Of a stretch of 64,000 nucleotides of DNA, positions 44,051 through 52,532 are shown one piece after another. This DNA comes from Tenacibaculum lutimaris (GTDB taxonomy: Bacteria > Bacteroidota > Bacteroidia > Flavobacteriales > Flavobacteriaceae): positions 580,274 through 644,273 of the forward strand of contig NZ_RAQM01000006.1 in NCBI RefSeq assembly GCF_003610735.1, in the 5' to 3' direction. The notes beneath the pieces are model-generated. The model searched no databases. It was not told the origin of the DNA and worked only from the letters and a program-made list of their open reading frames with translations. The translations under genes were made by a program, and so were the position numbers. Within the stretch, counting starts at the first letter, position 1, and the number at the start of each line of letters is the position of its first letter.

Positions 44051-44785
44051 ATGTTAAGAGCAGTAATAGTTGATGATGAACCAAAAGCGATACAGGGCCT
44101 TTCATGGGAATTATCAAATTTTAATGAAGATATTGAAGTTATCGAAACATTTACTGAGGCAGAAAAGGCAATTAAGTATATTAACGAAAACGATATTGAT
44201 TGTCTTTTTTTAGATATAGAAATGCCTACGATGGATGGTTTTCAATTACTGGAAAAGTTAGATAATAAAGATTTTGCAATTATAATTACTACAGCTTATA
44301 ATGAGTATGCTATTAAGGCATTAAAAAATCAAGCTATAGACTATCTTTTAAAACCAATTGATTCTGATGATTTAGAAGAAACTATAGGTAGAATTAAACT
44401 TCATCATAAGAAGTATAATAATACAGAGAAGGTTGAAAAAATATTATCTAGCTTCAATAAAAAATTCAACAGAAGAAAAATAACAATAAATACAGATGGG
44501 AAATTAGTTTTTTTATCTGAAGATGAAATTTTGTTTGTAGAATCTGACGGGAATTATTCAACAATACATACTTCTGGAAATAAAAAAATTGTAGTAACAA
44601 AAAAGCTAAAAGAAATTAATTCATTATTACCTGAAGATCATTTTTTTAGAATACACAATTCATACATTATTAACTTAAATAAAATCAAAGAATTTTTAAA
44701 GTCAGACGGATATGTTGTGTTAGAGAACAACCATAAAATTCCGGTATCTCGTCAAAGAAAATCTGATTTCTTGGAAAAATTTTAG
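44051..44785 (+). CDS. LytTR-family response regulator
   Basis: This 244-aa protein has a receiver domain in residues 1-120 (acidic pair DDE at 8-10, phospho-acceptor Asp55 in CLFLDIEMPTMDG, YLLKPI). The LytTR DNA-binding domain (about 140-244) has EDEILFVESDGNYSTIHT, HFFRIHNSYIINLNKI and IPVSRQRK. It acts with the kinase 6 nt downstream. Candidate sites are the repeats at 43910-43941. Confidence 0.95.
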   Translation: MLRAVIVDDEPKAIQGLSWELSNFNEDIEVIETFTEAEKAIKYINENDIDCLFLDIEMPTMDGFQLLEKLDNKDFAIIITTAYNEYAIKALKNQAIDYLLKPIDSDDLEETIGRIKLHHKKYNNTEKVEKILSSFNKKFNRRKITINTDGKLVFLSEDEILFVESDGNYSTIHTSGNKKIVVTKKLKEINSLLPEDHFFRIHNSYIINLNKIKEFLKSDGYVVLENNHKIPVSRQRKSDFLEKF

Positions 44786-44791
44786 TTTTAA

Positions 44792-46714
44792 ATGAAACAG
44801 TTAGTAATAATCCCTTTTCTTTTTTTTATACTATTTTCTAGTTATGCTCAAAACCATCGAGAAAGTAAGGATAGTCTTATTCAGTTAGCAGTAAATAAAA
44901 AGATAGATAATTATTACGAGCTGTATCGTTTTTTTGAAAAAGGAAGGTTTGACAGAGAAGAAATAGACTTGCTTTTAGAAGAAAGTAAAAAAAACGAATA
45001 CAAACTTGGTGAGGTTTATGCATACAATTTATTAGGAAGAAGTTATAGAAATAACTCTTTTTTTGATAAGTCTATAGAAAATCATTTAAAGGCTTTAGAG
45101 CTAGCAAGAGAAATGAATGATGTAAATGCTGAGATTGTTACTCTCAATCAAATAGGGGTAGTTTACAGACGCCAAGACAAGGTTAGAAGTGCTTTAAATT
45201 ATCATCAAATGGCGTTAGAGCTAGCTGATAAAATAGAGAGACCAGATATAGATACCAAGATAAGTATAAGTATTTCAAACAATAGTATTGGTAATATTTA
45301 CTTAGCTTTAAAACAATATCAATTAGCATTAGAAAAATTTAAAAAATCAATTTTAATACAAAGTAGAACAGGAGATAAACGAGGGCTAGCAATAAATCAT
45401 CAGAATATAGGACTTGCTTTTCAAAACTTAGGAGAAATTGATGCAGCATTAGAGCACTACAATAAATCGTTAGAATATAATATTCAAAATAATTCAAGTA
45501 TAGGAAAGGTTATTTGTCATACTAGTATTAGTAATGTTTTATTATTACAAGGAAAATATAATGAAGCTTATAAATATATAAATGAAGTAGTACCTCTTTC
45601 AGAAAAAATAGGGAATCAGTATTATATATCAGAGGTATTTGCAACTTTAGGATATATTCAATTAAAATTGGATAGTTTAGATAAGGCAAAGATAAACCTC
45701 GAAAAAGCATTAGCAATTGCGAAAAAACATGAAATTCCTTCAGGGATAAACAAGTCTAAGTTATATTTATCAGAATTTTATGAAGAAAAAGGAGACTTTA
45801 AAAATGCATATGATTTTTATAAAAAAGCAATAGAAGGTGAACGTAAAACATTTAACGATAAAAATATTTCATATGTAAATAACCTTATTAATAAATATGA
45901 TAATGAGGTAAGCAGAAACAAAATAAAAAGTTTAGCAAAAGAAAATGAAATCGCTAAATTAAAACTACTTCGAAATAGAAACGTTTTAATTATAACCTTA
46001 GTTTCTATAGCAATGTTAGGAGTGCTATTATATTCTATGTATAGGCACCGTTTACTTAATAATGATAAGAAAATATTAATGCTAGAACAGGAGGCTTTGA
46101 GAATTCAAATGAATCCTCATTTTGTATTTAATGCATTAAACTCAATTAAGTTGTATGTAATAAATAATGAGCAGAAAAATGCAGTTTATTATTTAAATAA
46201 ATTCTCAAAATTAATTCGGAGTATTTTAGAGTCTTCATCAGTAAAAGAAGTAACCTTGAGTGAAGAACTTAAAACAATGAGTTTATATATGAGTATAGAG
46301 AATATAAGATTATCTAACGAAGTAACTTATATAGAAAAAGTAGACCCAAATGTAAATATAGAAAGGATAAAAGTTCCTCCATTAATATTACAACCTTTTT
46401 TAGAAAACTCTATATGGCATGGTTTATCATCTAAAAAAGGTGAGAAGGAGGTAATTTTGTCTGTAAATAAAATATCTGATGAATTCATTCAAATTGATAT
46501 TATTGATAATGGGATTGGAAGAGATGCAGCTATGAAAATTAGAAAAAATAAATCGCTCAATAGAAGGTCGATAGGAATTGATTTGACCAAAGAAAGATTG
46601 CGAAACTTTGCCAATGAATATAAAAACAATTTTTCATTAGATTATTCAGACTTAATTGACGAAAAAGGGAATACAAGTGGAACTAAAGTTACTTTAAAAA
46701 TACCTATAATTTAA
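44792..46714 (+). CDS. TPR-containing LytS/YpdA-type sensor histidine kinase
   Basis: This 640-aa protein has a signal peptide (residues 1-19, FILFSSYAQ). TPR units lie at about 75-370 (NQIGVVYRRQDKVRSALNYH, NIGLAFQNLGEIDAALEHYN). A transmembrane helix near 395-415 is followed by the His_kinase domain with QMNPHFVFNALNSIKLY and a HATPase (PPLILQPFLENSIWHG, DNGIGRDAA). The TPR part is probably periplasmic. Same design as the kinase at 5212-7059 but with a different kinase class. Confidence 0.94.
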   Translation: MKQLVIIPFLFFILFSSYAQNHRESKDSLIQLAVNKKIDNYYELYRFFEKGRFDREEIDLLLEESKKNEYKLGEVYAYNLLGRSYRNNSFFDKSIENHLKALELAREMNDVNAEIVTLNQIGVVYRRQDKVRSALNYHQMALELADKIERPDIDTKISISISNNSIGNIYLALKQYQLALEKFKKSILIQSRTGDKRGLAINHQNIGLAFQNLGEIDAALEHYNKSLEYNIQNNSSIGKVICHTSISNVLLLQGKYNEAYKYINEVVPLSEKIGNQYYISEVFATLGYIQLKLDSLDKAKINLEKALAIAKKHEIPSGINKSKLYLSEFYEEKGDFKNAYDFYKKAIEGERKTFNDKNISYVNNLINKYDNEVSRNKIKSLAKENEIAKLKLLRNRNVLIITLVSIAMLGVLLYSMYRHRLLNNDKKILMLEQEALRIQMNPHFVFNALNSIKLYVINNEQKNAVYYLNKFSKLIRSILESSSVKEVTLSEELKTMSLYMSIENIRLSNEVTYIEKVDPNVNIERIKVPPLILQPFLENSIWHGLSSKKGEKEVILSVNKISDEFIQIDIIDNGIGRDAAMKIRKNKSLNRRSIGIDLTKERLRNFANEYKNNFSLDYSDLIDEKGNTSGTKVTLKIPII

Positions 46715-47793
46715 AAATCAAATCGTAACTGAACCCAAACGGGTTCTTTTTTTTCTGTATTTAAATTGCTAAAAGAAATACCTAGTAAACGGACAGAGTT
46801 GTTAAGGGTATCTTGATATAATAACTCTTTTACGATAGGATAGAACTCTTTTTTTAGTTGTAAGTAGTGGTTGGTGGTTTTACTACGAGTTTGTTGCGTA
46901 AAATCGCTGTATTTGATTTTGAGAGTTACCGTTTTTCCTTTTGTGTTCGACTTTTTCATTCGACGTTCCAATTCATCCGCAATTTTATCAAGTCGTTCCA
47001 ACATAAAAACTTCAGAAGATAAATTTTCTCTAAAAGTTGTTTCAGCAGCAATAGATTTTCTAACGCGATTTGGCTTCACTTCCGAATTATGAATGCCTCG
47101 AACAATGTTGTAATAATGCAACCCCGATTTCCCAAATAATTTACTGAGTTCTTCTAATGATTTCTGTTTTAAATCTAACCCAGTAAATATGCCTAAGTTG
47201 TGCATTTTAGCAGCAGTGACTTTACCTACTCCATAAAATTTATTTACAGGAAGTTGTTCTAAAAATTCTATAACCTCTTCTGGATTGATAGTTTTTTGTC
47301 CGTTAGGCTTGTTAATGTCAGAAGCTACTTTTGCTATAAATTTGTTGATTGATATCCCTGCAGAAGCTCGTAACTCCAATTCCTCCCATATTCGCTGACG
47401 AATTTCCTGAGCAACCATGCTTGCAGAAGGATTTCCTTTTTTGTTTTCAGTAACATCTAAATAAGCCTCATCTAATGATAAAGGCTCAACCAAATCAGTG
47501 TAATCATAAAATATTTTTCTAATTTTTGAAGAAATTTCTTTGTAGCGATCAAACCTTGGAGGAACAAAAATAATATGCGGACATTTTTGTTTAGCTAAAA
47601 CACCACTCATAGCAGAACGAACCCCAAACTTTCTAGCTTCATAGCTTGCCGCCGAAACGACACCACGTATTTCACTCCCCCCAACTGCAACAGGTTTTCC
47701 TTTTAATTCAGGATTATCCAATTGCTCTACTGATGCATAAAAGGCATCCATATCTACGTGAATAATTTTACGAAAAGGAGGTTGTAATTCCAT
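46711..47793 (-). CDS. dinB: DNA polymerase IV (DinB)
   Basis: This 360-aa Y-family polymerase has IIHVDMDAFYASVEQ, SAASYEARKFGVRSAM and LSLDEAYLDVT with catalytic acids, the helix-hairpin-helix FYGVGKVTAAKMHNLGI and a little-finger domain. It lacks a visible beta-clamp peptide at the end. The error-prone polymerase copies past damage. Its stop overlaps the kinase stop by 4 nt (TTAA) with the genes converging, so the ends have no room for a terminator. Confidence 0.96.
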   Translation of the reverse strand: MELQPPFRKIIHVDMDAFYASVEQLDNPELKGKPVAVGGSEIRGVVSAASYEARKFGVRSAMSGVLAKQKCPHIIFVPPRFDRYKEISSKIRKIFYDYTDLVEPLSLDEAYLDVTENKKGNPSASMVAQEIRQRIWEELELRASAGISINKFIAKVASDINKPNGQKTINPEEVIEFLEQLPVNKFYGVGKVTAAKMHNLGIFTGLDLKQKSLEELSKLFGKSGLHYYNIVRGIHNSEVKPNRVRKSIAAETTFRENLSSEVFMLERLDKIADELERRMKKSNTKGKTVTLKIKYSDFTQQTRSKTTNHYLQLKKEFYPIVKELLYQDTLNNSVRLLGISFSNLNTEKKEPVWVQLRFDF

Positions 47794-47804
47794 TCTGTAA
47801 AAAT

Positions 47805-47834
47805 AACAAAAGCCCTCGTAAGAGAGCTTTTGTT
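47805..47834. terminator. Hairpin between the ferredoxin operon and dinB
   Basis: AACAAAAGC and GCTTTTGTT pair, with an inner CTC/GAG. Leftward, it could end the ferredoxin/U32/TrhO transcript. Confidence 0.7.
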
Positions 47835-47880
47835 AGTCTTGATTCTTTTTTCTAACAGCGAAGCGGTCTTTTCTCTAAAA

Positions 47881-48111
47881 CTATACTTGTTTTACTTCAA
47901 TTATTTTAACAGGGCATGCCTTTTTAGCTTCATGAGAGGCTTCAAAAATACTGTCGTCGTGAGATTTTATGGTAAAGAAACCCTTTTTCTCAGTTGAATG
48001 CAGTAAAACTGATTTTCCGTCTTTTTTCGACATTTGAAATTGTGCCGGAGCTAACTCAACACAATAATTACAACCAATACATTTGTTTCTTTGTAAGGTA
48101 ATTACAACCAT
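47881..48111 (-). CDS. Ferredoxin-like 4Fe-4S protein, 76 aa
   Basis: One cluster: CIGCNYCVE at about 11-17 and CPVKIIEV near the end, i.e. C-X2-C-X2-C and a distant C-P. It is a single-cluster electron carrier. Its ATG overlaps the stop of the U32 gene (TAATG), so it belongs to the same operon and could supply electrons or clusters to U32/TrhP. Confidence 0.9.
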   Translation of the reverse strand: MVVITLQRNKCIGCNYCVELAPAQFQMSKKDGKSVLLHSTEKKGFFTIKSHDDSIFEASHEAKKACPVKIIEVKQV

Positions 48112-49358
48112 TAGTTTTTAGCAAATTCAGTTTTTACAATTTTGTATAATTTGTCTGAAGGACGAATTCTGAAATCTAATTTCATCGTAACTTCATCACC
48201 TTTGGTAGCGGTTTGTGCTTCTTTGTCGTTCACAAACATACTTTTTAATTCCATTTCTTGAGCGCCCGTTGTTGGTCCTGTAATTAAAAGGGTATCGCCT
48301 ACAGCTAAATCGTACGCTTCAATTTTAAATTCACCAATTTCAGCTTTAGGAAAATAATGCATTCCTTTTCCTAAATATACTTTCTTTTGAGTAGCATGTG
48401 AACCAGGTTCTTTACTCCACTCACCTAACTTTTGTCCTAAATAATATCCATTCCAAAAACCACGATTGTATACTTTTTCTAGTTCTTGCATCCAACTAAT
48501 CACCTTCTCTTTATCGTAGGTCCCTTCATATAAACTATCAATAGCATCACGGTAACATTTAATTACTTTAGCTACATATTCAGGTGCACGACCACGACCT
48601 TCAATCTTCAATACTTTAATACCAGCATCAGCCACTTGGTCTAAGAAATCAATAGTACATAAATCTTTTGGAGACATGATATACTCATTGTCTAATTCCA
48701 TTTCAAAACCAGATTCTTGATCAATTACCGTATATTTTTTACGACAATTTTGTTTGCAAGCTCCTCTGTTTGCTGATGAGTTGTGTGAATGTAAACTCAT
48801 ATAACATTTACCAGAAACTGCCATACATAGTGCTCCGTGACCAAAAATTTCAATTTCTAACAAACGACCAGAAGGACCTTTAATTTCTTCTTTTTCAATT
48901 TGTTCAGTAATCTTTTTTACCTGACGTAAACTCAATTCTCTACTCAACACCACAGTATCAGCAAACATTGCATAAAACTTAACTGTTTCGATGTTGGTAA
49001 TATTAATTTGAGTAGAAATGTGAACTTCCATACCTTCTGCTCTAGCCATTGCAATTACAGCTTGATCCATTGCAATTACTGCGGTAATATTAGCTTCTTT
49101 AGCTCTTTTGATTAAGGTTTTTACGATAGATAAATCATGGTCGTATACAATAGTATTCAATGTTAAATATGTACGAACATTTTTTTCAGAACATCTGCGT
49201 GAGATTTCTTCTAAATCATCTAAGGTAAAATTGATAGATGCTCGAGCACGCATATTTAATTGCTCAACACCAAAGTATATAGAATCACATCCATTATCTA
49301 AAGCTGCTTGTAACGATTCAAAATTACCAGCAGGAGCCATTAACTCAATCTTTTGCAT
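48111..49358 (-). CDS. U32-family peptidase-like protein (probable tRNA hydroxylation, TrhP-type)
   Basis: This 415-aa protein has the U32 signature EIFGHGALCMAVSGKCYMS, then the Cys set CKQNCRKKY, and CTIDFLDQVADAGIKVLKIEG. U32 proteins of this size (YegQ/TrhP) act with Fe-S clusters and prephenate in 5-hydroxyuridine formation at tRNA position 34. The activity is by family, not sequence proof. Linked by TAATG overlaps to trhO upstream and the ferredoxin downstream. Confidence 0.88.
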   Translation of the reverse strand: MQKIELMAPAGNFESLQAALDNGCDSIYFGVEQLNMRARASINFTLDDLEEISRRCSEKNVRTYLTLNTIVYDHDLSIVKTLIKRAKEANITAVIAMDQAVIAMARAEGMEVHISTQINITNIETVKFYAMFADTVVLSRELSLRQVKKITEQIEKEEIKGPSGRLLEIEIFGHGALCMAVSGKCYMSLHSHNSSANRGACKQNCRKKYTVIDQESGFEMELDNEYIMSPKDLCTIDFLDQVADAGIKVLKIEGRGRAPEYVAKVIKCYRDAIDSLYEGTYDKEKVISWMQELEKVYNRGFWNGYYLGQKLGEWSKEPGSHATQKKVYLGKGMHYFPKAEIGEFKIEAYDLAVGDTLLITGPTTGAQEMELKSMFVNDKEAQTATKGDEVTMKLDFRIRPSDKLYKIVKTEFAKN

Positions 49359-50389
49359 TACTTTTTAAATTTTAAAGCTTCTGAACGTCCTTTTTTAAAT
49401 ATTTTATTACTTGCGTGTTTTCCTTTACGCAATTCTTTTTGTTCTTCGTAAGGTAAATGAATGATTTCTTGACATTCAGGAGAACATGTGTTTTCCATTT
49501 TTTCAGCACATTCATCACACTGAATAAATAGTAAGTGACAACCTTCGTTAGCACAGTTAGTATGTGTATCGCAAGGTTTTCCGCATTGGTGGCAATTAGC
49601 AATTACATCATCAGAAATCTTTTCAGCTCTTCTATGGTCAAAAACAAAATTCTTTCCTAAAAATTTGTTTTCTAAGCCTTCTGATTTTACTTGACGTGTA
49701 TATTCAATAATTCCTCCTTCAAGCTGAAAAACATTTTTAAAACCTTTATGTTTATAGTAAGCAGATGCTTTTTCACATCGAATACCACCTGTACAATACA
49801 TTAATAAGTTTTTGTCTTCTTTATGGTCTTTTAAATCTTCTTCAATAAGATCTAAAGAATCTCTAAACGTATCAACATCTGGAGTTATAGCCCCATCGAA
49901 ATGCCCAATTTCACTTTCGTAATGGTTACGCATATCTACACAAACAGTATTAGGGTTTGCTAGCATTTCATTAAACTCTTTTGCATTTAGGTGCACTCCT
50001 TTATCAGTAACATCAAAAGTATCGTCATTCAATCCGTCAGCAACAATCTTGTTACGAACTTTTACTTTTAGTTTTAAAAAGGATTTGTTGTCGTGTTCAA
50101 TGGCCACATTTAAACGAATTCCTTTTAAAAAAGAAATACTGTCTAATTGATCTTTTAAAGCTAAAAAGTTTTCAGATGGTACAGATATTTGAGCATTGAT
50201 TCCTTCGTAAGAAACATACGTTCTTCCTAAAACATCTAGCTCATTCCACTCAAGGAATAATTTATTTCTAAATAAAGTTGGATTTTCTATCTTGTGGTAT
50301 TGATAGAATGAAATGGTAATACGGTCTTTACCCGCATCGTCTATTAATTTAGCGCGTTCTTCGGCGCTTAACTTGTTGTACAGTTGCAT
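49358..50389 (-). CDS. trhO: tRNA uridine(34) hydroxylase TrhO (YceA-type rhodanese)
   Basis: This 343-aa protein has an N-terminal acylphosphatase-like domain (ITISFYQYHKIENPTLF), a rhodanese domain with the active-site loop MYCTGGIRCEKA, and a Cys-rich zinc-type C-terminal region (CHQCGKPCDTHTNC, GCHLLFIQCDECAEKMENTC). It uses O2 to make 5-hydroxyuridine at the wobble position. The start is at 50389 (MQLYNKLSAEERA); an upstream 19-residue extension is unlikely. First gene of a three-gene TAATG-linked operon. Confidence 0.93.
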   Translation of the reverse strand: MQLYNKLSAEERAKLIDDAGKDRITISFYQYHKIENPTLFRNKLFLEWNELDVLGRTYVSYEGINAQISVPSENFLALKDQLDSISFLKGIRLNVAIEHDNKSFLKLKVKVRNKIVADGLNDDTFDVTDKGVHLNAKEFNEMLANPNTVCVDMRNHYESEIGHFDGAITPDVDTFRDSLDLIEEDLKDHKEDKNLLMYCTGGIRCEKASAYYKHKGFKNVFQLEGGIIEYTRQVKSEGLENKFLGKNFVFDHRRAEKISDDVIANCHQCGKPCDTHTNCANEGCHLLFIQCDECAEKMENTCSPECQEIIHLPYEEQKELRKGKHASNKIFKKGRSEALKFKK

Positions 50390-50614
50390 GCTATACTTTT
50401 TTAAGTTAAACAAATATGTTGTGATTTTAATAAAAAACCGGTGCAAATGTACTGATTTTTTGAGTTTTACTGTTTAAAACAACACTTTTTAATCAAAAGT
50501 GATATAATTTTAAACTTTAACGTATTTTTTTACATAAACGAGATACAACCAATTTAATTTTTTTAAACCTTTGTGGCATACAAACAATTAATTTTATACT
50601 CAAATAGTAAAAAG

Positions 50615-51622
50615 ATGAGAGTAGCAGTAGTAGGCGCTACCGGTATGGTAGGTAATGTAATGTTACAAGTTTTAGCAGAACGTAATTTTCCGGTAACAGA
50701 GTTAATTCCTGTTGCTTCGGAGCGTTCGGTAGGAAATAAAATAGAATTTCAAGGAAAGAATTACTCAGTGGTTGGTTTAGAAACTGCTGTAGCAATGCAG
50801 CCAGATATTGCATTGTTTTCTGCGGGAGGAGATACTTCTTTAGAATGGGCTCCTAAGTTTGCTGAAGCAGGTACGACGGTAATAGATAATTCTTCAGCGT
50901 GGAGAATGGATCCAACAAAAAAACTAGTAGTTCCAGAAATTAATGGAGATGTATTAACAAGCGAAGATAAAATTATTGCAAATCCTAACTGTTCAACTAT
51001 TCAGTTAGTAATGGCTTTGGCACCATTACATAAAGAATATCAAATGAAACGTGTAGTAATTTCAACTTATCAATCTGTTTCAGGAACTGGTGTAAAAGCT
51101 GTTCAACAATTAGATAATGAAGAAGCAGGAGTTGAAGGAGAAATGGCGTACCCACATCCAATTGGAAGAAATGCATTACCACATTGTGATGTGTTTTTAG
51201 AAAACGGATACACTAAGGAAGAAATGAAGTTAGTAAAAGAGCCTAAAAAGATTTTACGTGACGATTCCTTTGCTGTTACAGCAACAGCTGTAAGAATTCC
51301 AACAGCTGGTGGACATTCTGAGTCGGTTAATATTCAGTTTGAAAACGATTTTGAATTGGAAAAAGTACGAGAGTTACTTGATAAAACTGATGGTGTGGTT
51401 GTACAAGATGATGTACAAAATAATGTATACCCTATGCCTATTTTAGCAAATAACAAAGATGAGGTTTTTGTGGGTAGAATTAGAAGAGATGAATCTCAAC
51501 CAAATACTTTAAATATGTGGATTGTTGCAGATAACCTTCGTAAAGGAGCTGCAACGAATACAGTTCAAATAGCAGAATATTTAGTAGCTAACAATTTGGT
51601 TAAACCATCGGTTACTGCATAA
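50615..51622 (+). CDS. asd: Aspartate-semialdehyde dehydrogenase
   Basis: At 335 aa it is full length. The NADP site is VAVVGATGMVGNVML, the active Cys is in IIANPNCSTIQLVMAL, with SVSGTGVKAVQQL, and a substrate His in RIPTAGGHSESV. It reduces aspartyl-phosphate for Lys, Thr and Met synthesis. The start is the ATG at 50615 (MRVAVVGATG); the longer frame from 50573 is not supported. Confidence 0.96.
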   Translation: MRVAVVGATGMVGNVMLQVLAERNFPVTELIPVASERSVGNKIEFQGKNYSVVGLETAVAMQPDIALFSAGGDTSLEWAPKFAEAGTTVIDNSSAWRMDPTKKLVVPEINGDVLTSEDKIIANPNCSTIQLVMALAPLHKEYQMKRVVISTYQSVSGTGVKAVQQLDNEEAGVEGEMAYPHPIGRNALPHCDVFLENGYTKEEMKLVKEPKKILRDDSFAVTATAVRIPTAGGHSESVNIQFENDFELEKVRELLDKTDGVVVQDDVQNNVYPMPILANNKDEVFVGRIRRDESQPNTLNMWIVADNLRKGAATNTVQIAEYLVANNLVKPSVTA

Positions 51623-51644
51623 AATAATTTATAATAATACTTTT

Positions 51645-51674
51645 AAAATCCTGTGCTTATAAGTGCAGGATTTT
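51645..51674 (+). terminator. Terminator of asd
   Basis: AAAATCCTG and CAGGATTTT pair, followed by T-rich DNA. It lies before the HD gene ATG and helps to place that start at 51687. Confidence 0.85.
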
Positions 51675-51686
51675 TATTTTTGGATA

Positions 51687-52340
51687 ATGAACAAAGAACA
51701 AATAATACAAAACACCATTGAGTTTGTAAAAGAAACTTTACAAGGAGCAGAAGGGGGACATGATTTTTTTCATATTGAACGAGTATATAAGAATGCATTG
51801 TTGATAGCAAAAGATGAAAATGTTGATGAGTTTGTGGTTTCTTTAGGAGCATTGTTACATGATATAGCTGATAGTAAATTTCATAATGGAGATGAAACAG
51901 TTGGCCCGAAAAAAGCTAGAGCGTTCCTTCTTAATCAACAGGTACCCGAAGAAGTAATTATTCACATAGAAAAGATAATAACGAATATTTCTTTTAAAGG
52001 AGGGAATTTCGAACAAAGGTTTTCTTCCCCTGAACTAGATGTTGTTCAAGATGCTGACCGTTTAGATGCTATTGGAGCTATTGGTATTGCTCGTTGTTTT
52101 AATTATGGTGGATTCAAAAATAGAGAACTCTATAATCCGGAGATTGCTCCAAATTTAAACATGACTAAAGAAGAATATAAAAAGTCTACTGCACCTACGA
52201 TTAACCATTTTTATGAAAAATTATTGTTGTTAAAAGATAAGATGAATACTGATACAGGAAAAGTTATTGCAGAGCAAAGACATACTTATATGGAGGAGTT
52301 TTTAAAGCAGTTTTATAATGAATGGAATGGAAATATTTAG
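51687..52340 (+). CDS. HD-domain phosphohydrolase
   Basis: This 217-aa protein has the HD motifs HDFFHIERV, LLHDIADSKF and QDADRLDAIGAIGIAR, with the metal ligands in order. It resembles YpgQ/YedJ-type small HD proteins that hydrolyse (d)NTPs or phosphate esters. It stands alone between the asd terminator and a predicted RNA. Confidence 0.9.
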   Translation: MNKEQIIQNTIEFVKETLQGAEGGHDFFHIERVYKNALLIAKDENVDEFVVSLGALLHDIADSKFHNGDETVGPKKARAFLLNQQVPEEVIIHIEKIITNISFKGGNFEQRFSSPELDVVQDADRLDAIGAIGIARCFNYGGFKNRELYNPEIAPNLNMTKEEYKKSTAPTINHFYEKLLLLKDKMNTDTGKVIAEQRHTYMEEFLKQFYNEWNGNI

Positions 52341-52399
52341 TTTGTATAAAACATTAATGTTAAAATATTGTTATTTTAATTAGAATCTTACGTTAAAAC

Positions 52400-52429
52400 T
52401 TGGCTATTATTTAATTTGATATATATTTG
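52400..52429 (+). promoter_or_regulatory. Promoter of the predicted C-rich RNA
   Basis: TTG (52400-52402), a 19-nt spacer, TATATTTG (52422-52429): full match to the Bacteroidetes consensus. No gene follows on this strand, only a hairpin terminator 60 nt later. Confidence 0.75.
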
Positions 52430-52436
52430 CTTAATA

Positions 52437-52516
52437 GTTAATAATCCCCCTATTTATTAATGTAATCCCCTTATTGTAAAAAAAAAGCATCTAACCTAGG
52501 TTAGATGCTTTTTTTG
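52437..52516 (+). ncRNA. Predicted ~80-nt C-rich small RNA
   Basis: Between the consensus promoter and a strong terminator there is no ORF. The RNA would contain AATCCCCCTATTT and AATCCCCTTATTGTAAA 21 nt apart. These are complementary to the G-rich segment of the predicted RNA near 43.8 kb (about 80% by eye) and over 14 bases to 12100-12113. Start and end are predicted. Confidence 0.6.
52487..52516. terminator. 22-bp palindromic terminator
   Basis: GCATCTAACCTAGGTTAGATGC is a perfect palindrome flanked by A and T runs. It ends the predicted RNA rightward and the crotonase gene leftward. Confidence 0.92.
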
Positions 52517-52532
52517 TTTGTATGATTGGTTG

